DNA from: Dryas octopetala
Taxonomy: Eukaryota > Streptophyta > Magnoliopsida > Rosales > Rosaceae
NCBI GenBank assembly: GCA_963921425.1
Contig: OY992838.1
Location: 5,952,001 to 6,016,000 of the forward strand
DNA length: 64,000 nucleotides
Direction of reading: 5' to 3'
The position numbers and the translations under genes are program-made. Within the stretch, counting starts at the first letter, position 1. Every line of letters begins with the position of its first letter. Below the pieces are notes generated by a model. It saw only the letters and a program-made list of their open reading frames with translations. It was not told the origin of the DNA and did not search any database. Positions 1 through 11,300 of the stretch are shown piece by piece.

Positions 1-1677
1 TGGCCAGAAGAAACTGGAATTGTTGTTTGCTGGTAGATAATAGATATGGTCAGAGAGTCGTGCAGGGCTTCCTATTTATATAGGGAGGTTTCTTCTGAGA
101 TTTTTCCAAGGGTCTGGAACAACGTAGCTTAGTGTGGAAATTGGAAAGAGTGGAGGAGTTTCAATGGTTATGTAAGAAGCGCGTCTCTAGAAGATTCCAA
201 CCCCCCACATTCCAAGATGAGAATTTTATGTTATATTTATCCACTTTATAACCGCGTCGGATACGTGTCGAGTGTTGAGAATGTTGTTTCTTAATTCTTT
301 TGAGAAAATTTTTACCTTACAAATTCCCTTAACCTTTGTATGCTTTTTATCACAAATGATCTCTTAATTTTTATTTAAATATTAATTTGATCCTTAAAAT
401 ACATTTTTATTCAATATAATCCTTCATCTTTAGTCTTTACTATTGTATATCAATATTATCCTTTTGTTTAAATTTTTGTCAAAAATTGTCATATGCAGTG
501 CACGTGGCCCTTTTTTCAGTACACGTTTCATAACCACAAAAAAAGGCCCTATAAATTTTTTGTCACTTTTTAATTTTAAGTTTACTCTTAAAAAAATATT
601 AAACAGATTAAAAATAAAATAATTAAAAAAAGACAAGAAAAAATAATCATCTCCAACTCGAGTCTTAACAAACCCTCTCTTTGAAAAAAGGTTTTATACA
701 ACACACGTGATTATTTTTTACAACAATTCAACTGGAATTGAATGAAAATACAATGTTGATGTGTGATGGTAAATATTAAAAATCACATTTAGTGAAAATA
801 TACTTTAAAAATTAAATTGATATTTTGGTCAAATTAAATTGAGAGATCATTTGTGATAAAAAGTTAACCTTTTAATTTAAGACAGTTTTAATTTTATACA
901 GTTTAGTTGTTCCAATATTTTATTCATTTGATAAAAAATTGTCTCAGACTCTGAGCTTTTTCCGAACATATGACGCATGTCAAATATATTAAATTCAAGG
1001 TGCTCAAGTCTTATCGAAAATATAAAATAAAACAAACTGTGACCAGTGCATGCGTTGTAATCTATTTAAAGTTTTGGGCCTTGGATTACCTTGAATTTTC
1101 TATCCAATACTTAAAGCATGAAAAAGATGCTGCAACTCTTCAAACCCTCTAACGATTCATTCAACATTTAATAATAGAGAGAAAAAACTTTAAGTTTTTC
1201 TCTTAAATATAATGGGTTGGGCTATAATTGAGAAAACTAATCCCACAACGTGACAATCGACTCAAAAACACAGAGAACACCGACCCAAATGATTTCATTC
1301 TAGTAGAATATTTCAATCTTTGACATAATCATGATCATCGTCCATTGTTATGCTATAAGCACCATCTCTCATTACAGAAAAGAAAGCATAATAAGCAACA
1401 AAATCACAAAATATGTTCGCAAAATAGAAAATATTTTACAAAAAAGATAAGTAGAGAACCCTATTTCTTTTCCGGCAAGAATGCAAAATATTCTGCCAGA
1501 TTTTGGATAAGATATGATTAGGACTGGTTTCCACAACCCACCAAAGGTTAGAGTAAAGTTGGGCCAATGAAGTGTTCCAAAACAAAGCTTAAAAAAGTGC
1601 CACTATGATTAGACATATAGACAATTCAGAAAATATGTACCAATTCAGAAAATATGGACAATGTATATATAGTTTAA
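1..1677. other. Intergenic, no gene; holds one foldback element
   Basis: AT-rich DNA with no open frame that resembles a protein. The only structure I see is an inverted-repeat element at about 329-885, listed separately. The left edge may belong to a gene outside the window. Confidence 0.6.
329..885. mobile_element. Foldback MITE-like element, about 550 bp
   Basis: The left arm near 335-425 is matched in reverse complement by the right arm near 785-880. The clearest shared core is TTTTTATCACAAATGATCTC, which reads forward at 346 and in reverse near 848-867. The arms are diverged and the outer limits are estimates. I could not find a convincing target-site duplication, so the superfamily is not assigned. 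Confidence 0.55.
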
Positions 1678-2299
1678 GGCTTTATTACAAGTCACTCATT
1701 TGGATTATGACTCGTTTGCACTTCACTACCCAAATTAAAAATTGAATCAATCTGCCACTTGAATTTAAATTTTTTTGCAATGTCACGCCTTTATCCAATT
1801 CTGTCAACTTTTCTGTCATTTTTCGGGGAGTTTTTCATCATTCTAAGCCTAATCCTCATCTCCACCGCCACCACTAATCTCCACCACCCCAACTTCTCCT
1901 CCTTTCTCCCAACTCTCTCTCTCTCTCTACCTCCACATCAAACCCTTCTTTTTTTTTTAAACGCCATGGATCCAAGAATCTCTCCTCCTACATTCTCATC
2001 TTCTTGGACTAGATTTTGAGTCCGGATTTGAACCCTAATCCGATTTCTATATTGCCTTCGTCTTTGATTCCGATAGGAGGAGAGAGAGAGAGAGAGTTTG
2101 GGTTGGTGGCGGTGGAGATAAGGATTAGGCCTGAAATGACAAAAAACCCCCTGAAAAATGATAGAAAATTGACGGAATTGAATAGAGGTGTGACATTGCA
2201 AATTTTTTTTAATTTAGGTGGCAAAGTAATTTAATTTTTAATTTAGATGGTGAAGTACAAACAAAGTCATAATCTAAATGGATGACATGTAAAAAAGTC
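1678..2299. mobile_element. Mutator-like non-autonomous element with long terminal inverted repeats
   Basis: A 622-bp element flanked by a perfect 9-bp direct repeat, ATAGTTTAA, at 1669-1677 and 2300-2308. The arms pair over roughly 200 bases: the left end begins GGCTTTATTACAAGTC and the right end, in reverse complement, GACTTTTTTACATGTC. A 9-bp duplication with long inverted repeats is typical of Mutator-like elements. The centre (about 1840-2080) is pyrimidine-rich on the plus strand, looks like a gene leader, and contains (CT)n and (GA)n runs. No transposase frame is present, so any movement would depend on an enzyme supplied elsewhere. Confidence 0.85.
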
Positions 2300-2370
2300 A
2301 TAGTTTAATTTAGAATTGCCTAACAAAGCCAAAAACATAATAATAATAATTAACCATTCACTCAATTATT

Positions 2371-3633
2371 TTAGGCATAAAGCACTTGACAACTAGAAGG
2401 AGAAAATCCCCCAAAAGCACTTGGAGCTGGCAGCACCCGCCACTCAACCTTTAGCTCACCCTTTTCTGCTTCCAACTCAGACACCCTTCCTATTCCCACA
2501 TTCAACCCACATGCCACCACGTATATGTTCCCCTCCACCCCACTCACAGCGAAAGGCCGTCTAAGCGCTTCACACGGGAATCTATCCCCTCTCACATATC
2601 GCCACGTGTCCTCATCTGGATCATACACTTTCATCGGACTGTCTCCGTATTCTGATATAACGAATAGCCTATCACCCACCACAACGCTCACCCCGGTCCA
2701 CCCATCTCTCATCCCGGGCCTCATCTCCCTCCACGTGTCCTTATCCGGGTCGTACACGACACCTCTCGGCGAAAACATGAAGGGCCACGTCCACCCCTCG
2801 GTCACGTACATTTTGTTCCCCACCACGTTGGAGTCATACCTGGCAAGTCCCACTGGCAGCGTGGCAGCCTCCGCCCACGTGTCATTTTCCGGTTCGTAAC
2901 GCTCGACAGCTGTGATCGAATCGTTTGCCCGGGTCCCACTTCCCCCAACGGCCATGATCTTACCATTGATATTCCCCGCGTCAAAAAAAGCCCGCGGGGT
3001 CCACATTGGGGCTGCCACCGACCATTGATTGGTAGATGTACGATAGATGATGGTAGACCCCACAGAACGGTCTGTGTCCGAGCGCATGCCACCCAAGACC
3101 ACGAGCGTTCCCTGACGCGGCAGCGAAGTGCATGCAAACCCTGGCGGGCACGCGGTGGCCTTGGAACACGGCATGGGGGGAAGCACGAACCAACGGCCCG
3201 ATCGAGGGTCCAGCGCCTGCCACTGAATCCTGGCCGTCGATTTGTTGAAGGCGAATACGAAGATGTAAGGCAGAGGAAGAGACAGAGACATAGACTTCTT
3301 GCAGTGAACGAAAGAAGGGTCTGAGATTGCTCTGTTCCACGAAGCAGAGACCGAACGTACCAAAGCTTGGTACGGGTAGGGAAGGTAGAGGAGGCAGAGC
3401 TCGGCGATCTCGTCCGGTAGTCCGGGGATTAACGGCTCGGATTTGTTGTTAGAATTGTTGGCAGCTTCATTAGTTTCAGGGTTTGATGCAGGGGATCTCA
3501 GAGCGGCCATTGGTGACGAATTCATGCATAGAGAAGCTGATCTAGAGCTACAACACGAGTACCCAGATGGAGAAAAGTGTGTTGGACACTTGGGAGTAGT
3601 TGTAGGCTTGTTGGTACCATTTTGTTTATACAT
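2371..3633 (-). CDS. F-box/kelch-repeat protein (At1g30090-like)
   Basis: A single-exon gene of 420 residues. An F-box lies at about residues 68-110, beginning LIPGLPDEIAELCLLYLP, where the protein would bind SKP1 in an SCF ubiquitin ligase. Kelch repeats follow from about 180 to 380, with the paired glycines (VLGGM, AVGGSG) and the spaced Tyr/Trp of beta-propeller blades (YDPDKDTW, YDPDEDTW), which would bind the substrate. The motifs VTEGWTWPF and SPRG, and the ending PSSCQVLYA, recall the Arabidopsis At1g30090 group; this comes from memory. Met37 and Met42 are possible alternative starts, since the first 36 residues are low in complexity and rich in Ser, Thr and Cys. The substrate is unknown. 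The gene lies alone, with a Mutator-like element just past its 3' end and a pair of foldback elements upstream. Confidence 0.93.
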   Translation of the reverse strand: MYKQNGTNKPTTTPKCPTHFSPSGYSCCSSRSASLCMNSSPMAALRSPASNPETNEAANNSNNKSEPLIPGLPDEIAELCLLYLPYPYQALVRSVSASWNRAISDPSFVHCKKSMSLSLPLPYIFVFAFNKSTARIQWQALDPRSGRWFVLPPMPCSKATACPPGFACTSLPRQGTLVVLGGMRSDTDRSVGSTIIYRTSTNQWSVAAPMWTPRAFFDAGNINGKIMAVGGSGTRANDSITAVERYEPENDTWAEAATLPVGLARYDSNVVGNKMYVTEGWTWPFMFSPRGVVYDPDKDTWREMRPGMRDGWTGVSVVVGDRLFVISEYGDSPMKVYDPDEDTWRYVRGDRFPCEALRRPFAVSGVEGNIYVVACGLNVGIGRVSELEAEKGELKVEWRVLPAPSAFGGFSPSSCQVLYA

Positions 3634-4371
3634 ATATAGTGAGAAAAAAGATGATGGTGGAGATCAAATTGAGGGGTGTGATGACGAAGCAAAGATTCAC
3701 TTTGCAGAAAAAGGTGGGAAGAATTATTGGGTCGTCAAAGGGGTTGGAGTTGTTTATAGTTTTTGGGTCAATTGGGTGGTGGTGTTTGTTTTATGTGTGT
3801 GAGACACTGTGTGCATCTAGAAAGCGGAATATAAGGGGGGGTTTGGTTATGGAGGAGAGAAGAGTGACGGCATGAGAATTAAGAACACAGGCAGATCCCA
3901 AAGACAAAGACTCGTCTGATTAAACAAACAACAACAAGACGAAAATTTCAGTGGAATCCGGAGCTACGTAACCAGCAGACACTGCCGGTCACAGGAGTTG
4001 GTGAATTTCTTTGTGATTTTAATAATTTTGAAAAAAAAGAGGAAAACAAAATTTAGGGGAAGATGAAAGGTTCTTGGGGAGTACAAGAGGTGTGTGGGAT
4101 GTTGTGAGGTTTTAGTTTGGGTTAGAAAAGATCCAATTTATGCATAGTGGTGCTTCATCATTGATGGGGAATAAAGATAAGTTGTGGGGTACATGTACAG
4201 GTGTGAAGATGAGTACTACTACATGGAGAGACTTAGACCCATTACTTTAATCTCAAGTATTCCCTTATAATGATTGTAGGCCCTCGTGGCTTTATTATAT
4301 ACTATTTTCAAACAATCCCACATGTTATTTTTGAAAATATTAATTCGGTAATATACAAACAGAATTAGTAA
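3634..4371. other. Upstream region of the F-box/kelch gene
   Basis: This should hold the promoter and leader of the minus-strand F-box gene. I see no clear TATA box in a fitting place and no coding frame of its own. Confidence 0.5.
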
Positions 4372-4742
4372 TTTAGTAGTGAAAAATGGTCTACAAACTT
4401 TACACAGTGAATCTCAATTTAGTTTATTAATTATAAAAAGTGTCAGTTTGATTCACGAACTTTTCAAATTGTATCAAAGCAGTACAATCGTTAATTTCTA
4501 TAAAAAAATTTAACGAAAAGTGATCATGTGCACAGCAAATGACCACATTTTCAGAGGTATTTCAGTCCGTTCATCACATTTTCATGTGATCAATTCCGTT
4601 AATTTTTTTATGAAAGTTAGCGTTTGTACTGCTTTGATACAAATTGAAAAGTTTGTGGACCAAATTGACACTTTTTATAATTAATGGACCAAATTGAGAT
4701 TCACTGTAAAATTCGTGGACCATTTTTGTATTTAACCCTTTA
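4372..4742 (-). mobile_element. Foldback element, copy 1 of an inverted pair
   Basis: About 370 bp that fold on themselves. The left arm carries GTGAATCTCAATTTAGT and the right arm the reverse complement, ending AATGGACCAAATTGAGATTC. The right end is intact (GTATTTAACCCTTT) while the left end is diverged. The unpaired centre matches the centre of the next copy only in reverse complement, so the two copies point opposite ways. Strand is given relative to copy 2. No clean target-site duplication was found. Confidence 0.8.
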
Positions 4743-4770
4743 AAATATTAAGTAAGTGCAAGTTTATAAT

Positions 4771-5142
4771 AAGGGTTAAATACAAAAATGGTTCACGAAC
4801 TTTACAGTGAATCTCAATTTGGTCCACTAACTATAAAAAGTGTCAATTTGGTCCACGAACTTTCCAAGTTGTATCAAACCAGTACAAATGTTAATTTTCA
4901 TCAAAAAATTAACGGAATTGGTCACATGAAAATGTGATGAACGGACTAAAATGTCTTTGAAAATGTGGTCACTTGATGTGCACATGACTAGTTTTCGTTA
5001 AATTTTTCAATGAAAGTTAACATTTGTACTGCTTTGGTACAATTTGAAAAGTTCGTGGACTAAATTGACACTTTTTATAGTTAATGGACCAAATTGAGAT
5101 TCACTGTAAAGTTCGTGAACCATTTTTGTATTTAAACCTTTA
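4771..5142 (+). mobile_element. Foldback element, copy 2 of an inverted pair
   Basis: About 370 bp, the same family as the copy 28 bases to the left but in the opposite orientation. Its ends are GGGTTAAATACAAAAATGG and, in reverse complement, GGTTTAAATACAAAAATGG, so the terminal repeats are nearly intact. There is no coding capacity. Flanking duplications are not clear; the surrounding bases are simple A/T. Confidence 0.82.
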
Positions 5143-8105
5143 ATAATGTTAGATGTTAAACGCTCTAAGTAGACCTCATCTTTTTCTTTCTAGTTGGTTT
5201 GTTCATTAATTTCATTCACTTGGGCAGTAGTTGGGCTCACAAACGAAGGCAGGACCAGATAGGATAGCCATTTGCAACGACTTTGGTCTCAAAGTTTTGG
5301 TGCTTCATTTCGTTTTCGATAGCTATATATGTGATCAATCCTATCATATGTTTATCACCACATAAAGTTGTGGCCCAAAACTGCCTCAAACTCTCAAAGT
5401 CCTTTCAAGACAGTTTCCAAATTTCCTCAACACTTGTTTTTTTTTTCAAATAGTATTAATTAAGTGTTAGAAATTGATCTATAGTTTCTTTCAATCAATT
5501 ATGGGAAGGCCCATCGTAGTTAATAACCTACTACTTATATAATAAATATTTATGTGTCATTCAAATGGCCACGTACATGTCCTTATCAAGGTGTTCGGTT
5601 TGATCACATTCACTGCTCTGATTTGTGTAATTTTGTCTTGCCAGACAATCCAAGCTGATGTTTGATTGCTGGAATGGACTGGAATCAACTAAATTAATGC
5701 AGAATTCGCTCCATTGTTTAGTTTGAAAATTGGAATCAAGTTTGAAATGAAATTTGGTGGTTGGTCTTGAGTCCGGGTACCGATTCCCTCATTCCCATAT
5801 CTTGGGATTTATGTATGAGTTTGGAGCTTCAAGCTCTAGAGTCAAGTGATAAAAGAAGTGAGAATGCTCATTCCCAAAAAAAAAAAAAAAATGTAATGTC
5901 TTTTCCTTAAACAATTTACAAATTTATGATGGTGATTTTGATAGAAAGAAGCAGACACAAAATGGGAAATTAATGAAGCACATGGACTTGGAAAAACTGC
6001 ATAAAAGTCAAGAATTTGTTGCCCACCACAAAATAAAATAAAAAGAATTTTTTTGTTTTTCCAATTTTCCATGAGGTGTTGCTTGCTTGCTACTGGTTAT
6101 TTGGGTCAGTTTTGAACAACTTCTTAATTAAATGAAATTAGTCATAGATTGAAATGACAAATCATGAATGAATCAAGCACCAGTTTCATGCTATTGCTGC
6201 TTTCCTTGTAGTGTGGAAGTGGAGGGTCGCTTTCTCCTCAAATTGGAGGGACGAGCATGAAGCTCTGAAAAAGTTGATTATGATGTGTGATTTTTCCAAG
6301 TATGAACTATAAACAAACATGCAAATGAAATGGTGTCTTTTCAGTGAGAAAAAGGGTTAACATGGTATGGTATTGGCAATGAGAATATCACTTTAGTATT
6401 GGAAAATGGTTAACATTTTATGCTTTATGTTTTCAACTATAAAGCATCTTTTTGTTTGACAGGCTTCATAGTTGGTCCCCCTTTACATCTCATTGTGTGC
6501 ACACATACATGTTTATATGTGTTGTGATTCAGGTGAATCAGGTGAATTGCATTTTGTCTATGTTTTGAATCAAGAGTCTCATGTTATGTTAAATAGTCTT
6601 ACATGTTATGTTATCGAATTCTTAATTAGAATTATTAACCAAAAGTATATTTGATTGAATAGATGACCCAAATCATGAGATCTATTCCTATTGAGCCTGA
6701 CAATAAAATTCTAGATATAAATCATATAATAGAGATAATAGAGAATTACATTTAATTTAAATTGTCAAATTTTCATTATTTTTTGTAGGAGAAATTATGT
6801 TATTGATGCTAGTATAAGTAACATGCTTAAAAATAAGATGAAATAAGTGGGTCTTACAAAGATGCAATTTATTCATGTTCAGTGGGTGCATGTGAAGTGC
6901 TTTTAAAGAGGAGAAGAGTATTTTTTCAGTCCAAAAAAAAGTTGGAGTATTTCTGTTTTCTTATGAAGGGAATCAAAACCTCATTACTATAAAAATATAC
7001 CAATGAGGTAAGCACCAAAACTATGAGTCTATGCAGCCATGAACACATTTTCTAACATGTGGTCTGTGTATGTGCAGGGGAAAAGAGAGAACTAACATTT
7101 CTCTGGGAGACATAAACTTAATTTTCAAACTTATTGTTGGCATATCTCTGGTGCAAAGGACACTCTAGATTTTCTAACATCAAACAAGAAGCGATGATCT
7201 GCCTGCTGAACTGCCCCTAGAACATTTAGTCACATTGTTAGGTCCATAGTCTGCACCAAAATGTATATTTTCTGATTATCAAAGTGACAAAGTCACAACC
7301 AATATTCCTTGGAAGTTGGAACAAAGATGATTTATATACTCAAGTTCGATATTGGGTGTGAAACAAAATGATAGTGCAGAATACATTCAAGCTTTACAAC
7401 CACTGCAACAAAATGTAGTGAAAGAGTTTACACACGAACTATTTTTCAAAGTCTTTAAAGAAGAGCAAATACATCATAGACAAGAAAAACTACATTTCCT
7501 TAAGTTAATTGTATACCCACACAATAGCTTAAGGGAGATGGGGGCCGAAATAGACACTACCTTGCCCCACATGAGAGTACCTCTCTTAGGTTAAACAAAA
7601 AATTTCCTGAAAATTTGTACGGACTCGTCTCACTATACTATTTAGCTAACACCTCAAATAACATTGTGATTTCTAGAATTTTTCTTAAAATTTCCAACTC
7701 CTCAAAAATAATTTTGAAAAATCTAAATAATGTTTATCAAACTTTGAAAAATAACGACTTTTTCTCCCGAACTCCAATCGACACAATTGAAATTTCCTAG
7801 AGTTCATTTTGAAGAGTACTTTTAATGGTGGTCCCTTTTTGACCATTTGACATCTAGAACACAAAGGGGTAAATTATAATCAATTACTCCATTGGCTTTT
7901 GTCTAAACATTGTTAACTTGAGGAACCTAAGTCTAAGTTTCCCTAAAAACAAATATATTCAATTTATATATTATATTGAATTAATTATTGGTCTAATAAT
8001 ACTTATCTTCACTTTTTGGAAAATGTCCGGAGTTCTAAGTTAGTAAGTTCTAATCCCCTCCCTAGATTGAAAAAAGAAGAAGAAGTATATTTTATTGGAC
8101 CATGA
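5143..8105. other. Long intergenic stretch, no supported gene
   Basis: Only short unconvincing frames. One of 80 codons at 7352-7594 was considered and rejected. AT-rich, with one A-run near 5876-5890. The last part leads into the promoter of the PPR-CBS gene. Confidence 0.55.
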
Positions 8106-8197
8106 TGGGCCCATGTTCATAAGGCATTCAAGTGATACGGGCCAGGCCTGAATAAAACATGTCTGGGCTGACACTAACATGGGCTTCCCCAAGCCCA
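8106..8197 (+). promoter_or_regulatory. Cluster of site II (TGGGCC/T) motifs upstream of the PPR-CBS gene
   Basis: TGGGCCCA lies at 8106-8113, TGGGCT at 8164-8169 and 8180-8185, and the reverse form AGCCCA at 8192-8197. All are 125-215 bases before the chosen start codon. Such site II motifs are bound by TCP factors and are common in plant promoters of organelle and ribosome genes. Their function here is inferred. Confidence 0.5.
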
Positions 8198-8321
8198 GCT
8201 CAGTCCACTAATTTACCCGCCAATAAGCTAATAACTCCCAACCTCCGTCTCTGACCGACATTATCTGTAGAGAGACATCCATGGCCGATGGGTAGCTCTC
8301 CAACCCCTTTCACCACAAACA

Positions 8322-11300
8322 ATGCAAACCTTCTCGCCCTCCTTCACCTTTTGTTCTTCTTCTTACCCAACACGACGTCGTGGGATCAGCAACGCCTCTC
8401 CCCGCAAACCCAATCTCAAGCGACTCACCTCCCGCGTCGTCCAACTCACTCGCCGAAGACAGCTTCATCAGGTCGGTCCTCTCTTCTCCACAGCTCAGTA
8501 TTCGTTTTCTTGAAATTTACGTATTTCTTGTTGTTTTTATTAATTTTTTTGCTGGGGTTTTTTTTTTTGGTGCAGATAATGGAGGAGATAGAGATGGCCA
8601 AAGCACGATACGGGAGGCTGAACACCATCGTGATGAACGCGGTCGTCGAGGCTTGTGTCCATTGCGGTGATATTGATTCTGCTCTCATGGTGTTTGATGA
8701 AATGTCTAAGCCAGGGAGCTGTGGTGTTGATGGTGTCACATATGCGACCCTTTTGAAGGTACATTTTTTTTTTGTTGAATTTTTCTTGCTTCCTGTAGAT
8801 TTGGTTATCAGGGATTTGTGTGTGTTGTAATTAAGGGTCTTGGTGGGGCGCGAAGAATCGATGAAGCATTTCAAGTACTTGAATCTGTGGAGCGAGGTAC
8901 TGCTGTGGGAAGTCCAAAGTTGTCAGCACCTCTTGTATTTGGTCTGCTCAATGCTCTTGTTGAAGCAGGTCAGTATCACAAATTAAAAGAAAAATGAAAA
9001 TATATTGTAATGTATTAATAAATTATGTGGGCACTGTGTTTTTATAATGTTAGAACAAAAACATTAGTACCCAATTGAACGATATTTGTTTTTTCTGAAT
9101 ACATATTTGGGTTACTGTTCTTCTGAAATGATTTGCTCACAAAAGCGCATGCGCTACTTGCATACTGCTCTAGTGCAGGAGATTTACGCCGTGCTAATGG
9201 GCTTCTTGCACGTTATGGTCTTCTTCTTCGTGAAGGTGGCAGTCCTTCACTCACCGTCTTCAACTTATTAATGAAGGTTCTGCGCTGACCTGTAGTTCTT
9301 CAAGAATTGAGCTTTGCAATTAAGATACAGACAGTGTGCTGTGTATGCAGGATGTAATTATGTAAATCTAATTCGTAATGTTGTTGCTTAAGGGTTTGCT
9401 GCTTCTAATTTTCAGGGATATATCAATGCAGGCCTTCCTCAGGGTACGATAGCCATGCACGATGGAATATTACGCCTAGGATTAAAGCCTGATAGGCTCA
9501 CCTATAATACTCTAATATCAGCATGTGTAAAAACTGGGAAGTTGGAGGTGGCGATGCAATTTTTTGAGGAAATGAAGGTCCCAAGCTAAAAAGAAAGGCC
9601 AGTTTAGAGCCTGTATATGTTATTTTAATAGTATTAGGTTGTTTCCCAGATTAAGGAAGTTACTAAATATTTTATCGTCTTTTTAGGATGAAGCACAGAA
9701 ATTTAACCATGGCAGACTTTTCCCAGACGTAGTCACTTATAGTACATTACTTAAGGTCCGTTATTTTCATTTTTGACTACTTTTGTTTTATATAATTGGA
9801 AGTGAGGAAAATTTAATGTTTGCAAGTTGTTAAAGTTTTATCTTAACCAATAACAATATCAGTTATGGCATCTTAATCATTGTATAGTAGAAATTTTTAC
9901 TGCCACGATGAAAGTAAATCATCTTTATCTTGTCCTTTTCCATTAAACCTTGTTACCTTTGGACCAATAGTCACATCATGGCCATCTTTTTTTCTCTCTT
10001 TTTTAAAAAATGAGAACAAAGAAAGATTAAGAGTTTTACCTAAGTAGTTTCCTTTTCTTTTTTCTGACTGGAACCATCTTGAATTTTCTTTTTTTCCACA
10101 CTCCCCCCTTCCCGCAAGGAGTAGGCTCATTTACTAAACATGTTGGTAAATTAAAGTTTCTGTCCCTATCATATGCCAATCTTATGGTTTTGTTTTCTGT
10201 GTCCATTTTTTTTCAGGGTTTTGGGCATTCAAAAGATCTGCATTCAGTCCAGAGGATTGTATTGGAAATGAAAACACATCTGAATTTGTATATTGATCGA
10301 ACAGCATACACCGCAGCAGTTGATGCTTTGCTAAATTCTGGCTCAATCAAGGGTATGTTGTACATGAAAACAAATTTGCAATACAATGATTTGAAGTTAT
10401 CAAAAATTTTGGATGTCTATATCTATTCATTTGATTGATGATTTTCAAATGTCACTCCCTCCATTTCTACATTGCACCACGGCATATGTTGTCAATCATA
10501 TACTGAACATGAGATACAATACATTTCTTCCCTCTGCCAAAAGTCAAGGTATAATGGCAACATAAAGATGCACCAAAAGGATGCCGTTTTAGTAGAGCTT
10601 GTACATTTGCATGCCGATGTTGACATGAAATTTACTAAGGTTTCTCCTTTAGAGGTCTCAGTTATGCAACTGCACCAAGCCACCAACTATTATGCATAGT
10701 GGCTGGACTGGTTAAACTTTCGTGGTCCTTTTTATTATCACATTTGGAAAGATGCTAGAGTTTTGAAGTGTTAGAAAACAGAAATTGAAACTAGTTCTTA
10801 CGCTTCCACAAACTAAATTCTTGTCTATGATGCTTAGGTGCTTTATGCATTTTTGGAGAAATACTAAAGCAGGCTGGTCGAAATCCAGACATGCGACCAA
10901 AACCTCATCTCTATCTTTCCTTCATGCGTGCCTTTGCTGATAGAGGAGATTATGGAACAGTGGAAAGTCTGCATAAGCACATGTGGCTGGGTACCTCTGG
11001 AACTATCTCCCCGGTGGTTCAAGAGGAAGCTGATCATCTTCTTATGGAGGCAGCTTTAAATGATGGTCAGGTACTATATCAACTCATTCAGTCTCCTGCA
11101 ATGGGGTGTGTTATTGCATAAATCTCTTTCCATTTCTGATTAGTGTTTACCTCCATGATGTTTGAGGGATTTGGATGCTGGTTTTAATATCCAGGAACTG
11201 CACAGGATATATTGCATGAGCGAATTGACTACTCTTGACCATGTTGGTGTTATTTTCTATTTTTGGTTTTTCCAGGTAGATTTGGCTATAAAATACCTTG

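Noticed and set aside
1759-2234. Overlapping short frames on both strands
   Set aside because: They arise from the inverted arms and CT-rich core of the Mutator-like element.
7352-7594. 80-codon frame (plus strand), possibly a transposase remnant
   Set aside because: A vague likeness to FAR1/MULE-type proteins, but no conserved motif and no neighbouring exon.
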